Assembly: GCA_020631315.1 (NCBI GenBank)
Contig: JAHDHM010000020.1
Span: forward strand, 1-12,958
Length of the DNA: 12,958 bases
Direction of reading: 5' to 3'
Source: Acidimicrobiales bacterium
GTDB lineage: Bacteria > Actinomycetota > Acidimicrobiia > Acidimicrobiales > Poriferisodaliceae
The notes under the pieces are model-generated. The model was given only the letters and a program-made list of their open reading frames with translations. It did no database searches and was not told the origin of the DNA. Positions within the stretch are counted from its first letter, which is position 1, and each line of letters begins with the position of its first letter. The position numbers were made by a program, and so were the translations under genes. Positions 1 through 6,925 of this stretch are shown here, in pieces.

Positions 1-55
1 GATCCGCACGGCTACTCGGCCGATCTTCCGGGCCGATCCGCACGGCTACTCGGCC
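1..55. repeat. 21-base direct repeat at the left window edge (1-21 and 35-55)
   Basis: Positions 1-21 and 35-55 are identical (they start GATCCGCACGG and end CTCGGCC), separated by 13 bases, so the period is 34. The second copy contains the stop codon of the helicase gene that ends at 46. The first copy could extend left beyond the window. The block from the start of copy one to the end of copy two is exactly 55 bases, the same length as the repeat at the right edge, which suggests an assembly-graph end rather than a biological element. No inverted-repeat terminator is visible here. Confidence 0.75.
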
Positions 56-2166
56 ATGGCCTCCGGGAGGCCCTGGGAGTGGACCACGACGAGACGCTTC
101 GTCGAGCGGGTGAGGCCGACGTAGAGCGCTCGCAGACCCTGGGGTTCCTCGTCGACGATGCGCTGCGGCTCCACCACGATCGAACCGTCGAGCTCGAGAC
201 CCTTGACGAGACCCACCGGCACGAGCGCCACCTGCGGGTGCAACTGGCCAGTTGCGTTGCGGGACTCGCTGCGGGCACGACCGAACTCGATCCCGCGGGC
301 CGTCAGCTCGTCGTCGACGGCGTCGATCAGCGATTCGGGCACGATCACCGCGACGGAACCTCCGTCGAGCACGTCGGACTCCTCGACCACGAGATCGACG
401 ACCCGCGTCACCAGCGCACGGCCGGAGGTCTTCACGAAACGCGGTGGCTCGCCCCTGCTCCGGACCGCCTCCGGCGGAGTGATCTGCGGCGCTGCCTGCT
501 TCAGCACACGCAAGGCAACCCGCAGATTCGGCGCCGGGATGCGGTAGCTCAGCGACAGCTCGCGCATGCGAGGGGTCCTGGTCCCGACCGGCAGCAGGTC
601 GAGCACGTCGTCCCAGTCCGAAGCAGCGCCCGGCGCGGTGGCCTGGGCGATGTCGCCGACGATCGTGAACGACCCGTTGAGCGACCGGCGGGCCAGCATC
701 CGCAGCGCCATCGGACTGTGGTCCTGGGCCTCGTCCACGACGATGTGGCCGTACGTACGGACCTCCTCGTCGTCCTTGCGAGACGGGAGGCTGCCCAGGA
801 TCGAGTGGGCTTCGTCGAGCAACGGCACGTCGCCGTCGGCGAACACGTAGTCGGAGAGCTCCTCGCCGCGAGGACGTCGCAGCGTCTTCACGGCAGCGTC
901 GAGACGCTCCCCGTCGTACACCTCACCGAGCGCCGAGCGCAGCAGTGCCGACGAACCGTACAGATCTCGGAACAGCTGCTGCGGCGTGAGCACCGGCCAC
1001 ATCCACTCGAGCGCACTGCGGATCCGCAGGTCCATCTTCAGCCGGTCACGGACGATCTCGGGATCCGGCATCGAACGGTGACTGCCGGCGAGCAGACGGA
1101 AGAACTCGGTCTCGACGAACGCCCTGGCCCGGTTGTGGTTGCGGAACCGACGCTTGGCCTGACGAACGATGTGCGCCGACTGGTCGGTCGTGACCCGAAG
1201 CCGGGTGACGCCGTAGGGAACGACGAGGTCCTCGCGCAGGCGGCGCTCGCGGTCACGGATGGCCCGCTTGACGACCTCGAGCATGCGGATGTCGCCCTTG
1301 ATGGCCGCTGCTTCGGGGGTGTCGGGCAGTCGCACCTGGGTGTCGGGGAACACCTCGGTGAACAGGTCGGCCAACACGGACAGATGCACTCCGGCCTCGC
1401 CGAGGGACGGCAGCACCCGCTCGATGTAGCGCAGGAACAGCCGGTTCGGACCGAGCAGCAACACGCCCTGGCCCTCCAGCGGGAAGCGGTGGGTGTACAG
1501 CAGGTAGGCAGCACGGTGGAGGGCCACGACCGTCTTGCCGGTGCCCGGACCGCCTTGGACGATGACGATGCCCTTGAGGTCGTCGCGGATGATCTCGTCC
1601 TGCTCGCCCTGGATGGTGGCGACGATGTCGCGGAGCTGCCCCGTGCGGTTCTGGTCGAGGGCGGCAAGCAGCGCGCCGTGGCCCTGGTAGTTGTCGTCGA
1701 GCCGGTCGAGGTCGAACAGCTCGTCCTCGATGTCGAGCAGCTGACGCCCGCGCGACACGAAGTGGCGACGCAAGACGAGCCCCATCGGGTCGCGTCCCGT
1801 GGCCCGGTAGAACGACTCGGCGATCGGGGCACGCCAGTCGACGACGACCGGCTCCTGGTGCTCGTCGGCCACGGCCAGACGCCCGATGTGGAAGACGTCG
1901 TCGTCCGTGTCGACCCGACCGAACACCAACGACGAGGCGCCGAGCTGCAACTGCGACAGCCGCGCAGCCACCTGCTCCTCGATCACATCGCGTTCGAAGC
2001 GGGCCTGGGTGGTGCCACCGCGTCCGACTTCGACCATCTCGCGCAGCCGCACAGCGCGCTCGCGCGCCGCGTCGAGGCACGCGTACGCGTGGTCGATGTA
2101 GGCCTGCTCGGCCGCCAGTTCCGGGTGTTCGCTCACGCAGTCGTCCAGATCCGGGGAATCAGACAA
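46..2166 (-). CDS. helD: HelD-family RNA polymerase recycling ATPase (UvrD/Rep-like helicase)
   Basis: This 706-residue superfamily 1 ATPase is of the HelD type. In the family, HelD inserts arms into RNA polymerase and uses ATP to release it from stalled complexes or DNA; some actinobacterial members (HelR) protect against rifampicin. Seen: a charged helical N-terminus (about 15-75) that would form the secondary-channel arm, VVDWRAP (108-114), the IQGEQDEIIR block (185-194), Walker A GGPGTGKT (205-212), Walker B VVDEAQD (476-482), GDIAQ (504-508), a SYR motif (540-542), GLVKGLELD (652-660) and YVGLTRSTKRL (682-692). The motif set is complete, so it should be an active ATPase. The length is near that of mycobacterial HelD (about 736). 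The start used is TTG at 2166; GTG at 2136 is also possible, since the conserved family sequence begins near residue 14 and a TAGATT hexamer (2170-2165) lies ahead of it. It is divergent from hemE. The subclass is not settled. Confidence 0.9.
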   Translation of the reverse strand: MSDSPDLDDCVSEHPELAAEQAYIDHAYACLDAARERAVRLREMVEVGRGGTTQARFERDVIEEQVAARLSQLQLGASSLVFGRVDTDDDVFHIGRLAVADEHQEPVVVDWRAPIAESFYRATGRDPMGLVLRRHFVSRGRQLLDIEDELFDLDRLDDNYQGHGALLAALDQNRTGQLRDIVATIQGEQDEIIRDDLKGIVIVQGGPGTGKTVVALHRAAYLLYTHRFPLEGQGVLLLGPNRLFLRYIERVLPSLGEAGVHLSVLADLFTEVFPDTQVRLPDTPEAAAIKGDIRMLEVVKRAIRDRERRLREDLVVPYGVTRLRVTTDQSAHIVRQAKRRFRNHNRARAFVETEFFRLLAGSHRSMPDPEIVRDRLKMDLRIRSALEWMWPVLTPQQLFRDLYGSSALLRSALGEVYDGERLDAAVKTLRRPRGEELSDYVFADGDVPLLDEAHSILGSLPSRKDDEEVRTYGHIVVDEAQDHSPMALRMLARRSLNGSFTIVGDIAQATAPGAASDWDDVLDLLPVGTRTPRMRELSLSYRIPAPNLRVALRVLKQAAPQITPPEAVRSRGEPPRFVKTSGRALVTRVVDLVVEESDVLDGGSVAVIVPESLIDAVDDELTARGIEFGRARSESRNATGQLHPQVALVPVGLVKGLELDGSIVVEPQRIVDEEPQGLRALYVGLTRSTKRLVVVHSQGLPEAMAE

Positions 2167-2222
2167 TCTAGCGCTCGGCTGTGACGATCACTCCCGATTC
2201 GGCACCACCCTCCGACGCGCCG

Positions 2223-2251
2223 GTGACGCAGCCGAATCGCAGCGGTAGCGT
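2223..2251 (+). promoter_or_regulatory. Possible hemE promoter
   Basis: GTGACG (2223-2228), 17 bases, then TAGCGT (2246-2251) resembles an actinobacterial housekeeping promoter (TTGACA-17-TANNNT). It would start transcription near 2258 and leave a leader of about 43 bases before the ATG at 2301. The reading frame is open upstream to a GTG at 2181, so this promoter, if real, supports the internal ATG. Such hexamers arise by chance, so this is tentative. Confidence 0.3.
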
Positions 2252-2300
2252 CATCGGGTCCCCCGGCATAGCCGACGAGCCGCTGACCGACACGAGACGC

Positions 2301-3371
2301 ATGTCCCTCCCCGCCGATCACCCGTCCCACCGCCTGAGCGACAGCGCCTACCTGGCCGCGTGTCGAGCCGAGCCGCACGACCACGTGCCGGTGTGGTTCC
2401 AACGTCAGGCCGGCCGCAGCCTCCCCGAGTACCGCGAGGTCCGCAAGGTGGGCAGCATCCTCGACACGTTGCGCGACCCGGAGCTCTCGGCCGAGATCAC
2501 GCTCCAGCCCATCCGCCGCTACGGCGTCGACGCCGCGATCCTCTACAGCGACATCGTCGTTCCGGCCGAGTGCATCGGTTTCGGCGTCGACGTGAAGCCC
2601 GGTGTCGGTCCGGTCGTCGAGCAGCCGTTCGCCGGCCGGTCCGACCTCGAACGGCTGCGTCCGCTGGAGCCCGAGATCGACACCGCCCACGTGCTCGAGA
2701 CCGTGCGGATCCTCGCCGGCGAGCTCGACATCCCGCTCATCGGTTTCGCCGGCGCACCGTTCACCGTCGCGTCGTATCTGATCGAGGGTCGCCCGTCGCG
2801 TGACTACGCGAAGACGAAGTCGCTGATGTTGGACGATCCGAGTCTCTGGCACGACCTCATGGAGCGCCTGACCGATCTCGCGATCGCGTCGATCCGTTCC
2901 CAGGTCCTCGCCGGCGCGAGCGCGTACCAGGTGTTCGACAGCTGGGCCGGCGCACTCAGCGAGCGCGACTACCGGACGATGGTCCTGCCGCACACCACCA
3001 GGGTCATCACAGAGCTGGCCGACCTCGGTGTGCCGTCGGCACACTTCGGCGTCGGCACCGGTGAGCTCCTCGCTGCCTTCGTCGACGCCGGTCCCGACGT
3101 CGTCGGCGTCGACTGGCGCATCCCGCTGTCGGAGGCGCGTCGCCGAACCGGTGGTGCCGTCGCGCTCCAGGGCAACCTCGATCCGGCCATCTGCCTGGCC
3201 GGTGTCGACAAGGTCGAGACCGAGGTCCGCCGCATCCTCGACGACAACGCCGGTCACCCCGGTCACGTCTTCAACCTCGGTCACGGCGTCCTGCCCCAGA
3301 CCGACCCGACGGTGCTCGAGCACGTCGTCCGCGTCGTTCACGAGCACGGACGGGTCGAGGCCACGTCATGA
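2301..3371 (+). CDS. hemE: Uroporphyrinogen III decarboxylase
   Basis: This cytoplasmic enzyme removes four carboxyl groups from uroporphyrinogen III to give coproporphyrinogen III in heme synthesis. The 356 residues match the family's usual 340-360. Seen: the first signature RQAGRSLPEYR (35-45), whose arginines bind substrate carboxylates; the catalytic Asp in YSDIVVP (D84); the second signature GFAGAPFT (148-155) followed by the active-site Tyr (Y159); DSWAG (213-217), GNLDP (291-295) and FNLGHGVLP (324-332) with the substrate-contacting His (H328). The frame is open back to GTG 2181, but those 40 residues are low-complexity and non-conserved, so ATG 2301 is preferred although its Shine-Dalgarno site is weak. 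The stop overlaps the next start (ATGA at 3368-3371), so it is translationally coupled to hemY. Confidence 0.96.
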   Translation: MSLPADHPSHRLSDSAYLAACRAEPHDHVPVWFQRQAGRSLPEYREVRKVGSILDTLRDPELSAEITLQPIRRYGVDAAILYSDIVVPAECIGFGVDVKPGVGPVVEQPFAGRSDLERLRPLEPEIDTAHVLETVRILAGELDIPLIGFAGAPFTVASYLIEGRPSRDYAKTKSLMLDDPSLWHDLMERLTDLAIASIRSQVLAGASAYQVFDSWAGALSERDYRTMVLPHTTRVITELADLGVPSAHFGVGTGELLAAFVDAGPDVVGVDWRIPLSEARRRTGGAVALQGNLDPAICLAGVDKVETEVRRILDDNAGHPGHVFNLGHGVLPQTDPTVLEHVVRVVHEHGRVEATS

Positions 3372-4768
3372 CCGTCCCCCATGTCGTCGTCATCGGCGGC
3401 GGCATCTCGGGGCTCACCGCGGCCTACCGGCTCCACACCTCCACGACGCCGGTCCGCGTCACCCTCCTCGAGGCCTCACCACGTCTCGGCGGCAAGATCT
3501 CGACGACACCGTTCGGCGGCCGGATGGTCGACGAGGGGCCTGATGCGTTCCTCGCACGCGTGCCGTGGGGCACCGACCTGTGCCGTGAGCTCGGCATCGA
3601 CGACCGTCTCATCAGCCCGAGCTCGTCCGGCGCCTACGTGGTGTCGCGCGGCAAGCTGCGCCGCCTGCCCGAAGGCCTCATGCTGGGCGTCCCCTCACGG
3701 CTTCGCCAGATCGCGACCTCGGGCATCATCTCGCCACTCGGCATGGCCCGCGCCGGCCTCGACCTCGTCCTCCCCGACAACTGGAACGGTCGCGACGAGT
3801 CCGTCGGCGACCTCATCAGCCGCCGTCTCGGCCGCGAGGTCGCCGAACGACTCGTCGATCCCCTCATCGGCGGCATCAACGCCAGCGACACGTTCCGGCT
3901 GTCCGCCGAGATGTCGGCCCCGCAGATCGCAGAGACCGCCCGCCGGAACCGCAGCCTCATCAAGGGCGTCCGCGAACTCCAACGCCAGCGCACCGCCAAC
4001 CCGGATGCGCCGCTGTTCCACAGCTTCACCGACGGTGTCAGCGTCTTGGTCGACCGGCTCCGCGCCTCGCTCGACGACGACGTCGTGCACACCTCCACGG
4101 CAGCGACGGCACTCGAGGCGACCGCGGACGGCTACCGAGTCACGGTCGGGCCCGAGCACCCCGACGGCCCACACCTCGACGCCGACGCTGTCGTGATCGC
4201 CACGCCGGCCCGCCACGCCGCCGAGCTCGTCCGCCCGCTGGCGTCGTCGGCAGCCGACACGCTCGCCTCGATCGAGTACGCATCGGTCGCCATGGTCACG
4301 CTGGCGTTCCGCGCCGCTGACGTCGGCCACCCGATGGACGGTTCAGGCCTGCTGTGCCCTGCACCAGAGGGCAAGCTCGTCACTGCGGTCTCGTTCGCCA
4401 ACCGGAAGTGGCCCCACTGGACCGACGACGACCGCATCGTCCTGCGGGTCTCGGCCGGTCGTCACGGTGACGACCGGGCGCTCCAGCTCGACGACGACGA
4501 GCTCGTGAACACCCTCGCCGAAGAAGTCGGCGAGTTGCTCGACATCAGCGGTCCGGTGCTCGAGTGGCGTGTCACTCGCTGGGTCGACTCGTTCCCGCAG
4601 TACCGCCCCGGCCACGGCCAGGCGCTGACCGCCGCCGAGGCCGACCTCGCCGGCCGGGCCCCCGGCGTCGAACTGTGCGGTGCCTCGTACCGGGGAGTGG
4701 GCATTCCGGCGTGCATCCGACAGGGGGACGAAGCCGCACACCGCGTCCTCGACCGCCTCACCTCGTGA
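3368..4768 (+). CDS. hemY: FAD-dependent protoporphyrinogen/coproporphyrinogen oxidase
   Basis: This FAD enzyme uses oxygen to carry out the six-electron oxidation of a porphyrinogen. In actinobacteria the family (HemY, also named CgoX or HemG in databases) is thought to oxidise coproporphyrinogen III in the coproporphyrin-dependent heme route, which fits its place directly after hemE. The 466 residues show the N-terminal FAD-binding motif IGGGISGLTAAYRL (9-22), the ribose-binding Glu in LLEASPRLGGKI (33-44, E35), EGPDAFL (56-62), DPLIGGINA (164-172), FPQYRPGH (409-416) and the C-terminal FAD contact ELCGASYRGVGIPACI (435-450). Its ATG overlaps the hemE stop by four bases, and its TGA overlaps the lnt start. 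The usual downstream partners, hemQ (chdC) and the ferrochelatase gene, are absent here; lnt follows instead. Confidence 0.94.
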   Translation: MTVPHVVVIGGGISGLTAAYRLHTSTTPVRVTLLEASPRLGGKISTTPFGGRMVDEGPDAFLARVPWGTDLCRELGIDDRLISPSSSGAYVVSRGKLRRLPEGLMLGVPSRLRQIATSGIISPLGMARAGLDLVLPDNWNGRDESVGDLISRRLGREVAERLVDPLIGGINASDTFRLSAEMSAPQIAETARRNRSLIKGVRELQRQRTANPDAPLFHSFTDGVSVLVDRLRASLDDDVVHTSTAATALEATADGYRVTVGPEHPDGPHLDADAVVIATPARHAAELVRPLASSAADTLASIEYASVAMVTLAFRAADVGHPMDGSGLLCPAPEGKLVTAVSFANRKWPHWTDDDRIVLRVSAGRHGDDRALQLDDDELVNTLAEEVGELLDISGPVLEWRVTRWVDSFPQYRPGHGQALTAAEADLAGRAPGVELCGASYRGVGIPACIRQGDEAAHRVLDRLTS

Positions 4769-6300
4769 CCGACGCAACCGAATCGAGCGAGGCAGCACCT
4801 TCGCGGCTCACGAACCTGCTGCGCGGCGCCCGCCTCACCGGTGCCGGCCTGCTGGCGTCGTTGTCGCTCGGCCCGTGGGGTTGGTGGCCGCTGGCCGTCG
4901 TCGGCCTCGCCGTGTTGCACGTCGAGCTGCAGTCGATCGCCCAGTGGCGACGCCGGCTGTCCACCGCGTGGACGTTCCTGCTCGGCTACCACCTGCTCGC
5001 GCTCGTGTGGATGGTCGATCTGACACCACCCGGGTTCGTGGTGTCCATGCCGATCCTGTCGCTGATCATGGCCGCACCGCTCGCCGTGCCGACTCGTCGT
5101 GAGGCGGCACCGATCGCCATCCCCGCAGCGTTGATGCTCGGCGACGCATGGACGTGGGTCATCCCGTTCGGCGGAGTGCCCATGGGCAACCTCGCGCTCG
5201 GTCAGGTGAACGGCCCGTTGCTGGTCGTCGCCCGAGCCGGCGGACCACTCGCCGTCGTGCTGTGCGTCGGGCTGCTCGCTGCCGCGCTCGGCGAGGCGGT
5301 CACCGCCGGACGTCGCCGCGAACTTCCGGGGCCCACCGCACTCGGCCCCGCCGGTCTGGTGCTGTTGGCGATCGCCGCAGGTGTCACCGCACCGGCCGGC
5401 ACCGCCGTCGGGAACCAGCTCGTGTCCTCGGTGCAGGGCGGCGGTCGTCTCGGCACGAACGCGGTGAACAGTGATCTCGGCAGCGTCTACGAACGACACC
5501 TCGAGGCGACCGCCGCGGTCCCCGACGGTGCGTTCGTGGTCTGGCCCGAATCCGCCGTGACCGTCGACGACGACTTCGACGGCAGCCGTGAACAGCTGGA
5601 GCTGAGCACGCTCGCGGCCGAACGTCAGCTGACCTTCCTCGTCGGTGTCACCCAGCGGCGCGATGACACCGCCGACAACCTCGCCGTGGTAATCGGACCC
5701 GACGGTCGGGTGGTCGACGAGTACTCGAAGGTGCACCTGGTCCCCTTCGGCGAATACATCCCGCTGCGCTCGCTGGTGGACCCGTTCGCCGATCTGTCGC
5801 TGATCCCCAGGGAGTTCATCGCCGGTGAGGGCGACGGTGTGCTCGACACGCCGATCGGACCCGTGGCCGTCGGCATCTCGTTCGAGGTCTACTTCACCGA
5901 ACGGATCCGCAGCGGCGTGAACGCCGGCGGCGCCTTCGTGGTGAACCCGACCCTGGCCTCGTCGTACCGGACCACTCACGTACCGGAACAGTCATTGGCG
6001 TCGGCCCGGCTGCGCGCGGTCGAGACCGGCCGCTGGGTGGTCCAGTCGTCCACGACGGGCTACAGCGCCATCGTGGACCCCGACGGTCAGGTGGTCGGAC
6101 GCACCGGGTTGCGTGAACAGGCGGTCGTCACCGAGACGATCGAGCTCCGCGAAGGCGACACGTGGGCGGTGCGGACCGGGAAGGCACCGATCACCACGCT
6201 CATGCTGCTCGTGTTGATCGTGTCGCTCGATTCGCCGCGTCAGCGCGCATCCGGGACGGCGACGGCGTTGATCAGCCGGGTGCGTCGACGTCGACGATGA
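4765..6300 (+). CDS. lnt: Apolipoprotein N-acyltransferase-like protein with Ser in place of the catalytic Cys
   Basis: Lnt adds the third acyl chain to the N-terminal Cys of lipoproteins, working in the plasma membrane. This 511-residue protein has the family layout and length (E. coli 512): several hydrophobic segments in residues 22-207, an extracytoplasmic nitrilase-like domain (about 220-470), and a final membrane helix (476-489) with a basic tail. Family features seen are NLALGQVNGPLL (142-153), VQGGGRLGTNA (223-233), the catalytic Glu in WPES (E262), Lys in YSKVHLVPFGEYIP (K322), and RLRAVETGRWVVQ (415-427). The nucleophile position reads ISFE, so Cys is replaced by Ser372 (TCG, 5878-5880). 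The only Cys (C167) lies in a membrane segment. Spacing of E262, K322 and S372 parallels E267, K335 and C387 of E. coli. The GTG start overlaps the hemY stop (GTGA). Activity is uncertain; family membership is clear. Confidence 0.88.
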   Translation: MTDATESSEAAPSRLTNLLRGARLTGAGLLASLSLGPWGWWPLAVVGLAVLHVELQSIAQWRRRLSTAWTFLLGYHLLALVWMVDLTPPGFVVSMPILSLIMAAPLAVPTRREAAPIAIPAALMLGDAWTWVIPFGGVPMGNLALGQVNGPLLVVARAGGPLAVVLCVGLLAAALGEAVTAGRRRELPGPTALGPAGLVLLAIAAGVTAPAGTAVGNQLVSSVQGGGRLGTNAVNSDLGSVYERHLEATAAVPDGAFVVWPESAVTVDDDFDGSREQLELSTLAAERQLTFLVGVTQRRDDTADNLAVVIGPDGRVVDEYSKVHLVPFGEYIPLRSLVDPFADLSLIPREFIAGEGDGVLDTPIGPVAVGISFEVYFTERIRSGVNAGGAFVVNPTLASSYRTTHVPEQSLASARLRAVETGRWVVQSSTTGYSAIVDPDGQVVGRTGLREQAVVTETIELREGDTWAVRTGKAPITTLMLLVLIVSLDSPRQRASGTATALISRVRRRRR

Positions 6301-6721
6301 TCGTCGCCGGGCCCTCGTTCACGATGTGGACGACCATGTCAGCCTGGAATCGTCCCGTCTCGACCGGGAGTCCGAGCCGCCGGAGTTCGTCGACGAGCTC
6401 GACGATCAACGGCTCGGCCATCTCCGCCGGGGCTGCACCGCCCCAGGCCGGCCGCCGGCCCTTGCGGGTGTCGGCGTAGAGGGTGAACTGGCTGACGACC
6501 AGCACCGCGCCGCCCGCGTCCTCGACGGAGCGATTCATGACGCCGTCCTCGTCGTCGAAGACCCGCAGCGTGGCGATGCGCGAGGCCATCTTCTTGGCCT
6601 CGGCGACCGTGTCGGTGTGGGTGACCCCGACCAGGGCGCACCACCCTGCGTCGATGGATCCGACGACCTCGTCGCCGACCTCGACCCGGGCCGACGTGAC
6701 ACGCTGCAACACCGCTCGCAC
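6272..6721 (-). CDS. dtd: D-aminoacyl-tRNA deacylase
   Basis: This enzyme hydrolyses D-amino acids (and glycine mischarged on tRNA-Ala) from tRNA, keeping D-residues out of protein. The 149 residues match the family (E. coli 145). Seen: the typical N-terminus MRAVLQRV, the SQFTLYAD motif (77-84) and NEGPATI (135-141), whose Gly-cisPro pair (137-138) enforces chirality across the dimer. The start is GTG, eight bases after a TACGGT hexamer (6735-6730), which would suit leaderless transcription; a GGTGA at 6732-6728 is a weak alternative ribosome site. The 3' end overlaps the convergent lnt gene by 29 bases. It is divergent from the glycosyltransferase gene. Confidence 0.95.
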   Translation of the reverse strand: MRAVLQRVTSARVEVGDEVVGSIDAGWCALVGVTHTDTVAEAKKMASRIATLRVFDDEDGVMNRSVEDAGGAVLVVSQFTLYADTRKGRRPAWGGAAPAEMAEPLIVELVDELRRLGLPVETGRFQADMVVHIVNEGPATIIVDVDAPG

Positions 6722-6735
6722 GGCGCGTCACCGTA
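6719..6735 (-). promoter_or_regulatory. -10-like hexamer with GTG 8 bases downstream (dtd, possible leaderless start)
   Basis: On the minus strand TACGGT (6735-6730) is followed by eight bases and then the dtd GTG (6721-6719). Actinobacterial leaderless mRNAs typically begin at or next to the start codon, 7-9 bases after TANNNT. No good -35 hexamer is visible. Confidence 0.3.
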
Positions 6736-6796
6736 GCAACCGCGTCGCCCACACAGATCTGCTCGACGGACCCGACACGAACACGTTCCGTGACGA

Positions 6797-6816
6797 CGGT
6801 CACATGTTGGTGACCG
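6797..6816. promoter_or_regulatory. Inverted repeat, possible operator, between dtd and the glycosyltransferase gene
   Basis: CGGTCAC (6797-6803) and GTGACCG (6810-6816) are perfect inverted arms around a 6-base spacer. The element ends three bases before a -35-like TTGGTG on the plus strand, a usual place for a dimeric repressor or activator to bind. No bound protein can be named from the sequence, and one 7-base inverted repeat in a 200-base GC-rich spacer could be chance. Confidence 0.35.
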
Positions 6817-6819
6817 CTC

Positions 6820-6848
6820 TTGGTGAGGAAGTGACCCGCCGGTAACCT
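6820..6848 (+). promoter_or_regulatory. Probable promoter of the glycosyltransferase operon
   Basis: TTGGTG (6820-6825), exactly 17 bases, then TAACCT (6843-6848) fits TTGACA-17-TANNNT. Transcription would start near 6855, giving a leader of about 70 bases before the ATG at 6926. The leader carries a possible small hairpin (CCGAGT 6881-6886, ACTCGG 6892-6897, loop of five C) and a good ribosome site AGGAG (6911-6915) ten bases before the ATG. Confidence 0.45.
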
Positions 6849-6925
6849 GACCCGGCCACGGCAGCACGGATGCGCCGAGCCCGAGTCCCCCACTCGGTAC
6901 ACCCCCAGGTAGGAGCGGCGATCCG

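Noticed and set aside
79..2184. A 701-codon plus-strand open frame antisense to the whole HelD gene
   Set aside because: It has no recognisable domains and an Arg/His/Gln/Asp-rich composition typical of antisense frames in GC-rich DNA, while the opposite strand has all HelD motifs.
2181..2300. GTG 2181 as the hemE start, adding 40 residues
   Set aside because: The extra residues are Pro/Ser-rich and unlike HemE. It would leave only 14 bases between divergent starts, and a plausible promoter lies inside the stretch.
2133..3347. A 404-codon minus-strand frame antisense to hemE
   Set aside because: Composition is that of a shadow frame, and hemE on the other strand is unmistakable.
4462..5979. 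A 505-codon minus-strand frame across hemY and lnt
   Set aside because: It crosses two well-supported genes and shows no domain; it is a GC-driven shadow.
6292..6306. Inverted repeat CGACGA-TGA-TCGTCG centred on the lnt stop codon, as a terminator
   Set aside because: It has only 6-base arms and a 3-base loop, no T-tract follows on either strand, and it lies inside the coding end of dtd.
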